Shown one piece after another: positions 18,564 to 26,961 of a stretch of DNA of 64,000 nt. Location of the stretch: contig CP073341.1 in assembly GCA_018141785.1 (NCBI GenBank), positions 1,191,118 through 1,255,117 on the forward strand, written 5' to 3'. The notes beneath the pieces were generated by a model. That model worked only from the letters and a program-made list of their open reading frames with translations. It was not told where the DNA came from and did no database searches. This DNA is from Candidatus Paraprochloron terpiosi LD05 (GTDB lineage: Bacteria; Cyanobacteriota; Cyanobacteriia; Cyanobacteriales; Prochloraceae). The number at the start of each line of letters is the position of its first letter. Position 1 is the first letter of the stretch. Both the position numbers and the translations under genes were made by a program.

Positions 18564-19060
18564 ATTATACCAGAGATGAGAGTGAGGGCTACCGCTACCC
18601 AAAAGACAATGATTCCTTCCTCCTGAAGGACAGGGAGAGGGGCAATTAACAGGGCGATGGCTGTTATTTGAGTGACGGTTTTCAATTTCCCCCAGATGGA
18701 AGCACCGGAAATAGTACTAGTACCAGTCAATTGGGGGTTAATCCGCCAACCGGCGATGGCTAACTCTCGTCCTAAAATCAGAAATACCCCCCAGGCTGGT
18801 ACTTGACCCAATTCAATTAATGCCAGCAGCGGTCCTAACACCAATAACTTATCTACTAGGGGGTCCAGAAATTTGCCCAACTCCGTCACCTGGTTCAGTT
18901 TACGGGCCAAATAGCCATCTAACCAATCCGTTAGGGCAGCCATGAGAAAAACTCCCAAAGAAAGCCAGCGAGTTGTGGGAGTGGGGTGCTGGAGCCAATA
19001 GAGAATTAAAGGCAACCCCATCAGACGAGAGAGGGTGATTTGGGTAGGAAGATTAATCAT
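18488..19060 (-). CDS. pgsA: CDP-diacylglycerol-glycerol-3-phosphate 3-phosphatidyltransferase
   Basis: 190 residues with four or more membrane helices. The CDP-alcohol phosphotransferase motif is visible as TDWLDGYLARKLNQVTELGK followed by FLDPLVDK, with the DG, AR, G, D, D pattern that binds the metal and the CDP group. The enzyme makes phosphatidylglycerolphosphate, the precursor of phosphatidylglycerol, which photosystems need. The start is within normal length. The 3' end overlaps the convergent epimerase gene. Confidence 0.93.
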   Translation of the reverse strand: MINLPTQITLSRLMGLPLILYWLQHPTPTTRWLSLGVFLMAALTDWLDGYLARKLNQVTELGKFLDPLVDKLLVLGPLLALIELGQVPAWGVFLILGRELAIAGWRINPQLTGTSTISGASIWGKLKTVTQITAIALLIAPLPVLQEEGIIVFWVAVALTLISGIIYILPWSISSSREKSTSALSPPEGR

Positions 19061-19115
19061 TAGTGCATGGCAGGTAACAAGGTACTATACATGAAAAATA
19101 TTTAAATCCGGTTAG

Positions 19116-19798
19116 ATGTCAAATTCTGAAATAGAGGAATCAATCAGTTCCATCCCTTTTTTTACGGACATGCCCACCGAAAGTCTGAAAAGAGCCACTG
19201 CTCATATGGTCACCCGTAACCATCCCTCTAATCAAATAATTTTGCTGGAAAATGACTGGGGTGGCTCTGTTTATTTTATTTTGGATGGCTGGGTGAAAAT
19301 TCGCACTTATAATATGGATGGCAAAGAAGTCACCCTCAATATTATCGGTAAAGGAGAAGTTGTGGGGGAAATGGCCGCTCTGGATCAGGTACCCCAACCC
19401 ACCGATGTGATTACTTTAACCCCTACCAAAATTAGCAGCATTCCAGCTCAGGATTTTTTGCACTTGATAAACACAGAACCGAAAGCGGGACTGCGGTTAG
19501 CTCAATTAATAGGTAAGCGTCTGCGGCAAATAAATCAACGGCTGCGGGTGCGGGAAGCTGATAGCAAGTCCCGGATAGCAGATACAATTCTCTTTCTGGC
19601 TGAGGGACAGGGGAAAGAGGGGGCAAAGGGGATGGAAATTCCCAATTTGCCTCACCGGGAGTTGGGCAGTCTCAGTGGTTTAGCTCGGGAGACAGTTACT
19701 AGAGTATTGACAAAATTGGAAAAAAAGGATTGATTCAGCGGGAGCAAAACATCCTGTGCATTCCTGACAAGTCAGCTTTGGAGAAGGTTATTCAGTAA
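19116..19798 (+). pseudogene. Crp/Fnr family transcription regulator, frameshift near the C-terminus
   Basis: The first frame gives 205 residues: a cyclic-nucleotide-binding-like domain (VYFILDGWVKIRTYNMDGKE, GKGEVVGEMAALD) and a winged helix ending LSGLARETVTRVLTKLEKK. It stops at 19733. Reading on in the next frame gives GLIQREQNILCIPDKSALEKVIQ, the normal end, stopping at 19798. The shift is at seven A (19720-19726); eight would keep the frame. The recognition helix ARETVTRVLTKLE is upstream of the break, so a shortened protein could still bind DNA. Slippage on the A run during transcription could restore the full product. The regulon is not known. Confidence 0.85.
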
Positions 19799-19804
19799 AA
19801 TTCT

Positions 19805-20524
19805 ATGTCTTTTAATAACTCGCGAAAGGAAGATAATACTAATTGGGTTGATCAGGAAGAACCGGTGGTAAAGCAACCACCTGGAAAATCCCAGAAACCC
19901 CTATTGTCCCCTGAGACTTTAGCCATGGTAGAAACCGCTTTCCTCGCTAGTACTGGGAGTTTGATTTGGCTGATTAACTACTATTTCCCTCTTGGTCCCC
20001 TGCTGCGGATTTTTTTCCCCATTCCTATTGCCTTAATGTACCTGCGCTGGGGGTACCGCGCCTCGGTTATGACCACTTTGGTTTCTGGTTTGTTACTTTC
20101 CATACTCATGGGACCAGCTCGCAGCATCATCTTTTTGCTCCCTTATGGCTTAATGGGAGTACAGCTAGGATTTTTGTGGCGCCGGAGGTCTAGCTGGCTG
20201 TTTTCCATCGGTATCGGCACTATTATTGGCACCTTGGGCTTCTTTTTCCGCTTCTGGCTCTTTTCCATTCTCTTAGGGGAAGATCTGTGGCTTTATTTAG
20301 TGAAGGGGATGACAGAATTTGCCAGTTGGGGATTTACTCAGTTGGGTTTGTTAGCACAACCTAGTTTATTCCTCGTAACTGCCATCGCTATTGGCTCTAT
20401 TTTCCTCAATAACCTCATTTATCTTTTTGTTGTCCACCTGGTGGCTTTATTCCTATTAGATCGCCTAGGCAATCCCATTTCCCGACCCCCACACTGGGTT
20501 GGGGTTTTGTTGGACTACGATTGA
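19805..20524 (+). CDS. DUF2232 family membrane protein
   Basis: 239 residues. A polar N-terminus of about 35 residues is followed by about seven hydrophobic helices: WLINYYFPLGPLLRIFFPIP, MYLRWGYRAS with a short loop, and SLFLVTAIAIGSIFLNNLIY. The FPIPIALMYLRWGYRAS motif and the position of the helices fit DUF2232, a family resembling ECF-type S components and other small-molecule transport membrane proteins. It starts only 6 bp after the full-length end of the regulator gene. Function unknown. Confidence 0.8.
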   Translation: MSFNNSRKEDNTNWVDQEEPVVKQPPGKSQKPLLSPETLAMVETAFLASTGSLIWLINYYFPLGPLLRIFFPIPIALMYLRWGYRASVMTTLVSGLLLSILMGPARSIIFLLPYGLMGVQLGFLWRRRSSWLFSIGIGTIIGTLGFFFRFWLFSILLGEDLWLYLVKGMTEFASWGFTQLGLLAQPSLFLVTAIAIGSIFLNNLIYLFVVHLVALFLLDRLGNPISRPPHWVGVLLDYD

Positions 20525-20583
20525 AACAGTTATCAGTAACCTGCTCCCTCCTAACCCTGGTATCTTCGAGTGGCTTCGCAAGG

Positions 20584-21004
20584 CTATAGCTCAGGATCTT
20601 GCACTAAACTAGCGATCGCCTCTCCCAATCGTGTAAAATGTTTGGGATTGAGAGTTAGCAGAATATTGACGTTAGCTTTAAGGGCTGCTTGGGCAATAAG
20701 CGCGTCGAAAATTCCTCCACCTGTAATGTGGGATTGACTAATCTTTTCTATGACTTTTAGGTAATCATTGCTATCTAGCTCAATAGTTTGAAAAACTTTT
20801 AAGTTGTTCATAATACCATTATAAGCCTGCTGAGGGCTAATGGGTTTTGACAAAGGCAAGCGTGTTAATACTGAATATAGTTCGGCTAAAGAATGAGTTG
20901 AAATATAACCAGAAATGGCTCTATTTCTTACTTTTTGGACCCAATTTAGGATGTGTTTCAATCATTGCAGCTACAATAATATTAGTATCAAATAATACTT
21001 TCAT
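20584..21004 (-). pseudogene. PIN domain toxin, frameshifted near the N-terminus
   Basis: From ATG 21004 the frame reads MKVLFDTNIIVAAMIETHP, the typical start of a PIN domain with the catalytic Asp in LFDTN. Just after this the frame is lost. The rest is in another frame: ILNWVQKVRNRAISGYISTHS, then LAELYSVLTRLP, GGGIFDALIAQAALKANV and LLTLNPKHFTRLG. In intact members about seven residues lie between HP and the W, so a deletion of about 20 bp that is not a multiple of three fits. The gene overlaps its antitoxin gene by 17 bp. Confidence 0.75.
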
Positions 21005-21260
21005 AGTTCATTAAATCATTCATTCTTTCTTCTCTAATCCAAGACACCCAATCAACTTGAGGCAATGGCTCTTGGCTTTTAATGACTAGAAAGCCATCAA
21101 TACACAAATATGGACTTTCATTCTTCTCGGTATCTGGTGCTGAGATACGACTCTGACATTGGAGCAGATGCAGAAAGTTGAGTAACTGTACGACCATATC
21201 TTCTGGGGCTTGCTCAATTTCGTGAATGAGTTGTTTTTTGATAGTCATGGATTTATTCAT
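20988..21260 (-). CDS. Antitoxin-like protein, partner of the broken PIN toxin
   Basis: 90 residues. The N-terminal region MTIKKQLIHEIEQAPEDM and VQLLNFLHLLQ resembles DUF2281-type antitoxins of VapBC-like modules, where the C-terminal part blocks the PIN site. The C-terminal region here ends QVDWVSWIREERMNDLMNYE. The gene is intact while the overlapping toxin gene is not. It may therefore be a leftover antitoxin that could still neutralise related toxins. Confidence 0.65.
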   Translation of the reverse strand: MNKSMTIKKQLIHEIEQAPEDMVVQLLNFLHLLQCQSRISAPDTEKNESPYLCIDGFLVIKSQEPLPQVDWVSWIREERMNDLMNYESII

Positions 21261-21297
21261 TTTTACTTTTACTATAACTATTGAGTTATATATTATT

Positions 21298-21424
21298 CAT
21301 AATAGGCGTTGCTGCAATCTTGATATGAAATAATAATAAACCGCAGAGGCGCTCTTGACACAGAGGAAAAAGAGAGCAGCTCCTTCTTACTCATTCATGT
21401 CTCAATTATGCAACGCCTCATAAT
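21298..21424. mobile_element. MITE-like inverted-repeat element with target duplication
   Basis: The element 21304-21418 is 115 bp. It starts with AGGCGTTGC and ends with the exact complement GCAACGCCT; the next bases also match imperfectly. Directly outside, CATAAT stands on both sides (21298-21303 and 21419-21424), as expected for a 6-bp target-site duplication. No ORF is inside. The interior carries the CCGCAGAGGCGC motif found elsewhere in the window. It ends 17 bp before the cobT start codon. Confidence 0.65.
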
Positions 21425-21435
21425 AAAGTATCAAA

Positions 21436-22521
21436 ATGATTAATGTTTATACAGCAGAAGAACGGGGACGAGATTGGCTGAACCTATATGGAGGTCAAAA
21501 GCCTCTGTTTGCCTGTATTTTGGGATTTACGGCCACCGGACTGATTCCAGGGATTTCCGCCGCTGGAGCAACTCCTGCTGATCGCCAATATACAGCGATC
21601 GCCGATGCTGAATTTTTGCTTAACGGTCCCGCACCTAATCCAGTGTATCCTTTACCTCCTCTAGAGGCTGGAGCCTCTCCAGTGCTGATTTCCAGGGCTG
21701 TAGTAGAAGCTTTCCAGCTTCCAGTTTATCTCTTTAATGCTGGTTTACCCCATCCCCCGACCGTAGAGACCATGGATCTGGGGGGTATACCCGCCAACTG
21801 TGTTTCTACAGGGAAAGCCTTACCCCTGAAAACGGTGGAACGCTTGTTGGCAGCAGGGTTAGATTGGGGAGCCAAACTGGCCCAATTTGCCCCTTATATT
21901 ATCATAGGAGAGTGTGTGGTGGGGGGTACTACAACTGCATTAGGAGTCCTCACTGGTTTGGGTATTACAAGAGCAAAGGGAAAAGTGAATAGCAGTCACC
22001 CCCGTTGCAATCATGCCCAAAAATGGGCCGTTGTTCAAACTGGGTTATCCCACACCCGCCCCCATGATCCCTTAGAAGTGGTGGCTGCTGTAGGGGATCC
22101 CATGCAAGTTGTAGCAGCAGGTATGGCCATCGCTGCTAGTGTCAGGGCTGGGGTTATGCTGGCGGGGGGTACCCAAATGCTGGCGGTTTTTGCTTTGCTG
22201 CGGGCAATTGTCTTAGAATACCGGTTAGACGCCCAACTTGAAAGGTTGGTTGTGGGGACAACTCCCTGGGTGGTGGAAGATACCACAGGAGATACTGTGG
22301 GTTTAGCTAGGGATATCTCTGAGGTGCCCTTATTAGCTGCCCCACTGAGTTTTGCCCCTTCTCGTTATCCTAGTTTAAGGGCTTATGAAGAAGGATACGT
22401 GAAAGAAGGGGTAGGTGCGGGAGGAGCTGCCATCGCAGCCCACCTTTATGGGGGTTGGAGTCCCCGGCAGTTACTTATGGCCATTGAAGCTTTAATCTCA
22501 CGAATGAACCCGACGAGCTAG
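21436..22521 (+). CDS. cobT: Nicotinate-nucleotide-dimethylbenzimidazole phosphoribosyltransferase, TIGR00303 type
   Basis: 361 residues. GATPADRQYTAIADAEFLL, APNPVYPLPPLEAGASPVLI, IGECVVGGTTTALGVLTGLG and AGGTQMLAVFALLRAI fit the archaeal and cyanobacterial CobT group. The reaction adds a ribosyl phosphate to the lower-ligand base in cobalamin-type cofactor synthesis. Cyanobacteria make pseudocobalamin with adenine, so adenine is a possible substrate, but this is inference. The mobile element ends just upstream of the start codon and may have replaced the original promoter. No cobalamin riboswitch was found upstream. Confidence 0.88.
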   Translation: MINVYTAEERGRDWLNLYGGQKPLFACILGFTATGLIPGISAAGATPADRQYTAIADAEFLLNGPAPNPVYPLPPLEAGASPVLISRAVVEAFQLPVYLFNAGLPHPPTVETMDLGGIPANCVSTGKALPLKTVERLLAAGLDWGAKLAQFAPYIIIGECVVGGTTTALGVLTGLGITRAKGKVNSSHPRCNHAQKWAVVQTGLSHTRPHDPLEVVAAVGDPMQVVAAGMAIAASVRAGVMLAGGTQMLAVFALLRAIVLEYRLDAQLERLVVGTTPWVVEDTTGDTVGLARDISEVPLLAAPLSFAPSRYPSLRAYEEGYVKEGVGAGGAAIAAHLYGGWSPRQLLMAIEALISRMNPTS

Positions 22522-22860
22522 CAATTGTTCTTCCAAGGCTGCAATGCGATTGTAAGCTGCCGTCAGTTGAGCTGTCAGCCGTCGAATTTGAATCTCGGGG
22601 TTGATTTGTTCTTGGTTGTGAATCTGCCAATCCTCGTTATCAGGGAGAATGTCCTTGTGTTTCATGACAGAATTCATTTTAGTTGGATTTGTTTTACCTA
22701 TGGTGGCAAATACCTCCCCAGTACCTTCAAAACCCTGCTGTTTCAACCCAGACAATGCTGCAAGCTGGTAGCAGAGTCCCTCCACTTTGTGATCTATTTT
22801 ATCTATTTTACCATGAAGCTCCATGATTTGCCCTTCTAGTGTATCCATAGCCATTCCCAT
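22498..22860 (-). CDS. Hypothetical coiled-coil protein
   Basis: 120 residues. Both ends are coiled-coil-like: MDTLEGQIMELHGKIDKIDH near the start and RLTAQLTAAYNRIAALEEQL near the end, with a polar central part. No domain is recognised. The 3' end overlaps the end of cobT by 24 bp on the opposite strand. The last segment (LTAQLTAAYNRIAALEEQLLA) is the best evidence that it is coded, because the heptad pattern is kept. Confidence 0.55.
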   Translation of the reverse strand: MGMAMDTLEGQIMELHGKIDKIDHKVEGLCYQLAALSGLKQQGFEGTGEVFATIGKTNPTKMNSVMKHKDILPDNEDWQIHNQEQINPEIQIRRLTAQLTAAYNRIAALEEQLLARRVHS

Positions 22861-23020
22861 TAGTTTGTTTTATCCTATATCTCATATTCTATCCAGGTTG
22901 ATTATTTTCGATTGATTTAATAATGAGCTATATAGCAAGTACCTTGACAGTTACCAGCTTTTGAGGAAAGCTTATCGCTCCCAAAATAAAATGATAAACT
23001 GGGTGCTCTCTTGTAGGTCA

Positions 23021-23083
23021 AACCCACTCAAGTGGGTTATAATCAGCATTTAAGTTCCTGTATTAGCCCGCAATTTTGCGGGC
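23021..23083 (+). repeat. Two-hairpin element, copy 2, in the 5' region of the binding protein gene
   Basis: Hairpin 1 is AACCCAC, loop TCAA, GTGGGTT (23021-23038). Hairpin 2 is GCCCGC, loop AATTTT, GCGGGC (23066-23083). Compared with copy 1 at 11576, two base pairs of hairpin 1 differ and both changes are compensated on the other arm. The element ends 28 bp before the start codon at 23112. Confidence 0.6.
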
Positions 23084-23111
23084 GGGTGAGGAAAGGAGCC
23101 CCTAACCCCAT

Positions 23112-24230
23112 ATGCTCAACCGTCGTTCTTTTTTACTCGGTCTCGGAACCCTAGCACTCTCTCAGTACATTGCTGGGTGCAGCAATTCTAAAGAAAAGAT
23201 AAAAATACTCCTGCTAAAGGGTTCAATTCCTGGGCAACTTTTAAAAGAATTCCGCAAGGAACTGGTTTCCTCTCAGACACCAATCTTGAAACCAAAATCC
23301 CAATTAAAAGATTTATTCGCGCTCTTAGAAACTTGGCAGGATCCAGACCAAAACCAGAAACTAAGGCTACCCTTTAAAAAGCCATCTATGGCTGATCTAA
23401 TTACCTTGGGAGACTACTGGTTAGAAGCAGCCATTGAGAAACAACTGATTCAACCTTTGAAGCTGGAAGGGCTTCCCAGCTGGGGAAAACTACCTCCTAT
23501 GGCTAAACAATTAGTTAAACGGAATGGTAAAATTTGGGGAGCACCTTACCGCTGGGGCACTACTCTCATTGCCTATCGTCGGGATAAACTGGAGGAGTTG
23601 GGTATTGAACCGAAAGATTGGGAAGATTTGTGGAATTCCAAACTGCGAGGCAGAATTTCTATTTTAAACCAGCCGCGAGAAGTAATTGGCTTGACTTTAA
23701 AGAAACTAGGTCATTCCTATAATACCCCAGATTTGGAGCAAATTGCCCAACTGAAAAAAGAATTGGTAACATTGCACCAACAAGTAAAATTTTATCGCTC
23801 TGACAATTATCTCCAACCCCTTATTCTCGGGGATACTTGGTTAGCCGTAGGTTGGTCTACAGATATTTTACCTATTCAACAACTATATCCTAATATTGAA
23901 GCTGTAGTGCCCCGCTCTGGCACTTCTCTTTGGGCTGATTTATGGGTTCGTCCAAAACAACTGACTCCTGATAAGAATAAAGAGGAGAAAATCAAGGAAT
24001 GGATTGATTTTTGTTGGCAACCAACTCAAGCTAATTTAATCTCTTTTTATACTAAAGCAGCCTCCCCCATGATTTTGACTATGAAAAAGGAAGACATTGT
24101 TAAGGATGTGCTGCGCAACCCTTTGCTGTTAACGGAGCAAGAGATTATCTCCCGCAGTGAATTCCTCTCTCCCCTGGGTACTGACGTACAAAAACAATAC
24201 CGCAATTTGTGGGGAGAAATGAACAGTTGA
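23112..24230 (+). CDS. Extracellular solute-binding lipoprotein, polyamine (PotD-like) type
   Basis: 372 residues. The N-terminus MLNRRSFLLGLGTLALSQYI followed by AGCSN is a twin-arginine-like signal ending in a lipobox cysteine. LGDYWLEAAIEKQLIQPL, WGAPYRWGTTLIAYRRDKL and WEDLWNSKLRGRISILNQPRE are family features of spermidine/putrescine-type binding proteins. The polypeptide would sit outside the plasma membrane and bring a solute to an ABC importer, but no permease or ATPase gene is adjacent, so it is an orphan. Its stop overlaps the next start (TGATG). The two-hairpin element stands in its 5' region. Confidence 0.85.
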   Translation: MLNRRSFLLGLGTLALSQYIAGCSNSKEKIKILLLKGSIPGQLLKEFRKELVSSQTPILKPKSQLKDLFALLETWQDPDQNQKLRLPFKKPSMADLITLGDYWLEAAIEKQLIQPLKLEGLPSWGKLPPMAKQLVKRNGKIWGAPYRWGTTLIAYRRDKLEELGIEPKDWEDLWNSKLRGRISILNQPREVIGLTLKKLGHSYNTPDLEQIAQLKKELVTLHQQVKFYRSDNYLQPLILGDTWLAVGWSTDILPIQQLYPNIEAVVPRSGTSLWADLWVRPKQLTPDKNKEEKIKEWIDFCWQPTQANLISFYTKAASPMILTMKKEDIVKDVLRNPLLLTEQEIISRSEFLSPLGTDVQKQYRNLWGEMNS

Positions 24231-25489
24231 TGGTAAATTTGATAAATGTCATGGTGAGGAGGAAGACATTGAAACTAGGAAGGTTAGCAGCAGCTATTGT
24301 GTTAGGGTTGGGGTGTTATGGAGTGCCGGTAATGGCACAAGAACCAACGGAATCAGTTCCCGATTTTGAGTCAAGTGAAGTCAGAAAGGAAACATTAGCA
24401 CAAGCTCTAGCTGTAGCACAAGAGATTACCGATCCCCAGGTAAAAGGGAGAGTATTAGGGGAAATCGCCCTGCAATACGCTCAAATTGGTCAAGCTGCTA
24501 CTGCATTATCCGTTGTAGCTGAAGCTGAACAGGTAGTTAGGAGCATTGAAACAGATAATGTCCGAGTTCTTGCTATGGCGGATTTAGCAGGACTTTATAC
24601 TATGCTGGGGGAAACTGAAGCAGCAGGGGTACTCTTAGAGGAAGCTGTTCAAACAGCTCGGGAAGTGGGAGATAATGGGGAACGAGGTAAACTGTTAGCA
24701 GCGATCGCCCTTAAATATACCCAAATAGGGGAAAATGATATTGCTGCTAATCTTTTGAAAGACAGTGAGGTGGCGATCGCTCTGAGTAAGGAACCGGTAC
24801 CCTTATTTCCTTTTGAGGAAATTCCCTGGACAGGAAGTGTGGGTTTAGGGGGGAACCTGGCTTCTGGCAATAACACTACTGCTTTGGCGATTTTGAACTT
24901 TATTATCGAGCGGAAATGGCCCCAAGACCAAATTGATTTGAGTTTGAGTTTGAGTAATAACTTTGATGATAGCCGTTCTGGGGGGGATCGCAACCGCATT
25001 AAAGCTGAAATTGACGCCGAGTTCAGACACCACTATAATGATGGTCGCTGGCAATATTTTATCCACGCCAACGCCATGAGGGATGAAGTAAATAATATTA
25101 ATCTGCGCACTAGTTTATTTGCGGGACCGGGAAGGAACTTCTGGCGAGGTGGAAAAGGAAAAACCTTAGATATGCAGTTGGGTTTGGGCATTAGGTTTGA
25201 AGACTCAGACCAAAGAGATGAGGATCTGGATGTTCCTGTACTGACTTATGGACTCCGTTATAAGAATTTATTCTTGGGTTCCTGGAAGTTCCGCCAGTTT
25301 CTCACCTTCGAGGTTCCTATCGCTGATACTGCTGATTATTATCTCACTTCTTCCACTAGCTTGGGTATACCTATTAGTAGCAAGTGGTCTTTTAGTAATT
25401 CTTTACAATTGAGATATGCAGCACAACCCACTGGGAATAATACTAATTTGCGAGTCAATTTTATCACTGGGTTGAGATATCAATTCTAA
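24230..25489 (+). CDS. DUF481 outer membrane beta-barrel protein with N-terminal helical repeats
   Basis: 419 residues when started at ATG 24230, which overlaps the upstream stop by one base (TGATG); ATG 24251 is also possible. A signal peptide (LAAAIVLGLGCYGVPVMAQ) is followed by helical repeats of TPR-like spacing (GEIALQYAQIGQAATALSVV, LLAAIALKYTQIGENDIAAN). From about residue 195 there is a barrel domain with GSVGLGGNLASGNNTTALAI, IKAEIDAEFRHHY and a final aromatic residue as LRYQF, the normal outer-membrane signal. DUF481 is the YdiY salt-induced family. A helical N-terminal addition is less common. Confidence 0.78.
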   Translation: MVNLINVMVRRKTLKLGRLAAAIVLGLGCYGVPVMAQEPTESVPDFESSEVRKETLAQALAVAQEITDPQVKGRVLGEIALQYAQIGQAATALSVVAEAEQVVRSIETDNVRVLAMADLAGLYTMLGETEAAGVLLEEAVQTAREVGDNGERGKLLAAIALKYTQIGENDIAANLLKDSEVAIALSKEPVPLFPFEEIPWTGSVGLGGNLASGNNTTALAILNFIIERKWPQDQIDLSLSLSNNFDDSRSGGDRNRIKAEIDAEFRHHYNDGRWQYFIHANAMRDEVNNINLRTSLFAGPGRNFWRGGKGKTLDMQLGLGIRFEDSDQRDEDLDVPVLTYGLRYKNLFLGSWKFRQFLTFEVPIADTADYYLTSSTSLGIPISSKWSFSNSLQLRYAAQPTGNNTNLRVNFITGLRYQF

Positions 25490-25642
25490 ATTGCGTAGGT
25501 TGGGTTGCGACACCTCTCAAGAGCGATCGCCCACACCCCGCTGTTGGTGGGCGATGCTATCTCGACATTATACCACACAAGAGCCAAAATAAAAGATAAG
25601 TTTTCTTTATATGCCGAATAAATAAATACTTCGTTACACCCC

Positions 25643-25671
25643 TTGACATTTCTTAAAAAAGCAGTTATATT
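25643..25671 (+). promoter_or_regulatory. psbA promoter
   Basis: TTGACA (25643-25648) and TATATT (25666-25671) are separated by exactly 17 bp, 47 bp upstream of the psbA start. This is a textbook strong sigma-70-type promoter, as expected for a highly expressed photosystem gene. Transcription would start around 25678-25680. Confidence 0.75.
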
Positions 25672-25717
25672 AGAAATGTAATCGGAACCTCGATAATTTA
25701 ATAGCACTTTTAAGAAC

Positions 25718-26800
25718 ATGACAACTACCCTGCAACAGCGCGAGAGCGCCTCAGCATGGGAGCAGTTCTGCCAGTGGATCACCAGCACCGACAACCGTCT
25801 CTATGTAGGCTGGTTTGGTGTCCTCATGATTCCCTGCCTGCTCACTGCAACCACCTGCTTCATCATCGCTTTCATCGCTGCTCCCCCTGTGGACATTGAT
25901 GGTATCCGCGAGCCTGTAGCCGGTTCCTTGCTCTACGGCAACAACATCATCTCCGGTGCAGTTGTGCCCTCCTCCAACGCTATTGGTCTGCACTTCTATC
26001 CCATTTGGGAAGCAGCCTCCTTGGATGAGTGGCTCTACAACGGCGGTCCTTACCAGCTCGTTGTTTTCCACTTCCTCATTGGCGTATTCTGCTACATGGG
26101 TCGTCAGTGGGAACTGAGCTACCGCTTGGGAATGCGTCCTTGGATTTGCGTGGCTTACAGCGCTCCTGTAGCTGCTGCCACCTCTGTATTCCTCATCTAC
26201 CCCATCGGACAAGGTTCCTTCTCTGATGGAATGCCTTTGGGAATCAGCGGCACCTTCAACTTCATGTTCGTGTTCCAAGCAGAGCACAACATCCTCATGC
26301 ACCCCTTCCATATGTTGGGAGTAGCTGGTGTATTTGGTGGTTCTCTGTTCAGCGCAATGCACGGTTCTTTGGTAACTTCCTCCTTAGTGCGGGAAACCAC
26401 CGAAACCGAATCTCAGAACTACGGCTATAAGTTTGGTCAAGAAGAAGAGACCTACAATATCGTTGCCGCTCACGGCTACTTCGGTCGTCTTATCTTCCAA
26501 TATGCTTCCTTCAACAACAGCCGTTCCTTGCACTTCTTCTTGGGTGCATGGCCAGTAGTTGGTATTTGGTTCACTGCTATGGGTATCAGCACCATGGCTT
26601 TCAACCTGAACGGTTTCAACTTCAACCAGTCTATTCTTGACTCACAAGGTCATGTAATCGGTACCTGGGCTGACGTTCTGAACCGGGCTAACCTGGGTTT
26701 TGAAGTAATGCACGAGCGGAATGCTCACAACTTCCCCTTAGATTTGGCTGCTGGTGAGGCTGCTCCTGTAGCTCTCACTGCTCCTGCTATCCACGGGTAA
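25718..26800 (+). CDS. psbA: Photosystem II D1 protein
   Basis: 360 residues, the full cyanobacterial length. Tyr161, Asp170, His190, His198, His215, Ser264, His272, His332, Glu333, His337, Asp342 and Ala344 are all present at the standard positions for the redox tyrosine, manganese cluster, chlorophyll, iron and quinone sites. Residue 130 is Gln, so this is the D1:1 type associated with moderate light; high-light forms usually have Glu there. A 16-residue C-terminal extension after Ala344 is cut by CtpA. D1 is the reaction-centre core of photosystem II in the thylakoid. Strong promoter and terminator flank the gene. Confidence 0.99.
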   Translation: MTTTLQQRESASAWEQFCQWITSTDNRLYVGWFGVLMIPCLLTATTCFIIAFIAAPPVDIDGIREPVAGSLLYGNNIISGAVVPSSNAIGLHFYPIWEAASLDEWLYNGGPYQLVVFHFLIGVFCYMGRQWELSYRLGMRPWICVAYSAPVAAATSVFLIYPIGQGSFSDGMPLGISGTFNFMFVFQAEHNILMHPFHMLGVAGVFGGSLFSAMHGSLVTSSLVRETTETESQNYGYKFGQEEETYNIVAAHGYFGRLIFQYASFNNSRSLHFFLGAWPVVGIWFTAMGISTMAFNLNGFNFNQSILDSQGHVIGTWADVLNRANLGFEVMHERNAHNFPLDLAAGEAAPVALTAPAIHG

Positions 26801-26829
26801 TAATCAGTTACCGGGTGACTGGAATGCTT

Positions 26830-26867
26830 AAAAAAGCGTCCTCCAATTTTGGGGGGCGTTTTTTTTT
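26830..26867 (+). terminator. psbA intrinsic terminator
   Basis: A stem formed by AAAAAAGCGTCCTCC and GGGGGGCGT plus a run of T, with loop AATTTT, stands 30 bp after the psbA stop. The nine-T run follows the stem, giving a typical rho-independent terminator. Confidence 0.85.
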
Positions 26868-26873
26868 GATTGA

Positions 26874-26903
26874 ACCACAGAGGCGCAGAGGGCGCAGAGG
26901 AGG
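26874..26903. repeat. CGCAGAGG-type dispersed short repeat
   Basis: A degenerate run of the motif ACGCAGAGG (here CACAGAGGCGCAGAGGGCG and following). Similar runs stand at 21340, 29371, 34997 and 42974, always between genes, with AAAGG variants at 31671-31692. Such short tandem runs are frequent in cyanobacterial genomes. Confidence 0.6.
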
Positions 26904-26961
26904 ATAAGAGAGGGGAAACAGTACAATAGTTAAAAAGCGCGATCGCCGGAGAGATTGAATT

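Noticed and set aside
21261-21435. Cobalamin riboswitch upstream of cobT
   Set aside because: The region is occupied by the inverted-repeat element, and no B12-box-like core was recognised.
25751-26362. 203-codon frame on the minus strand
   Set aside because: It lies fully opposite psbA, and its composition follows from the psbA codons.
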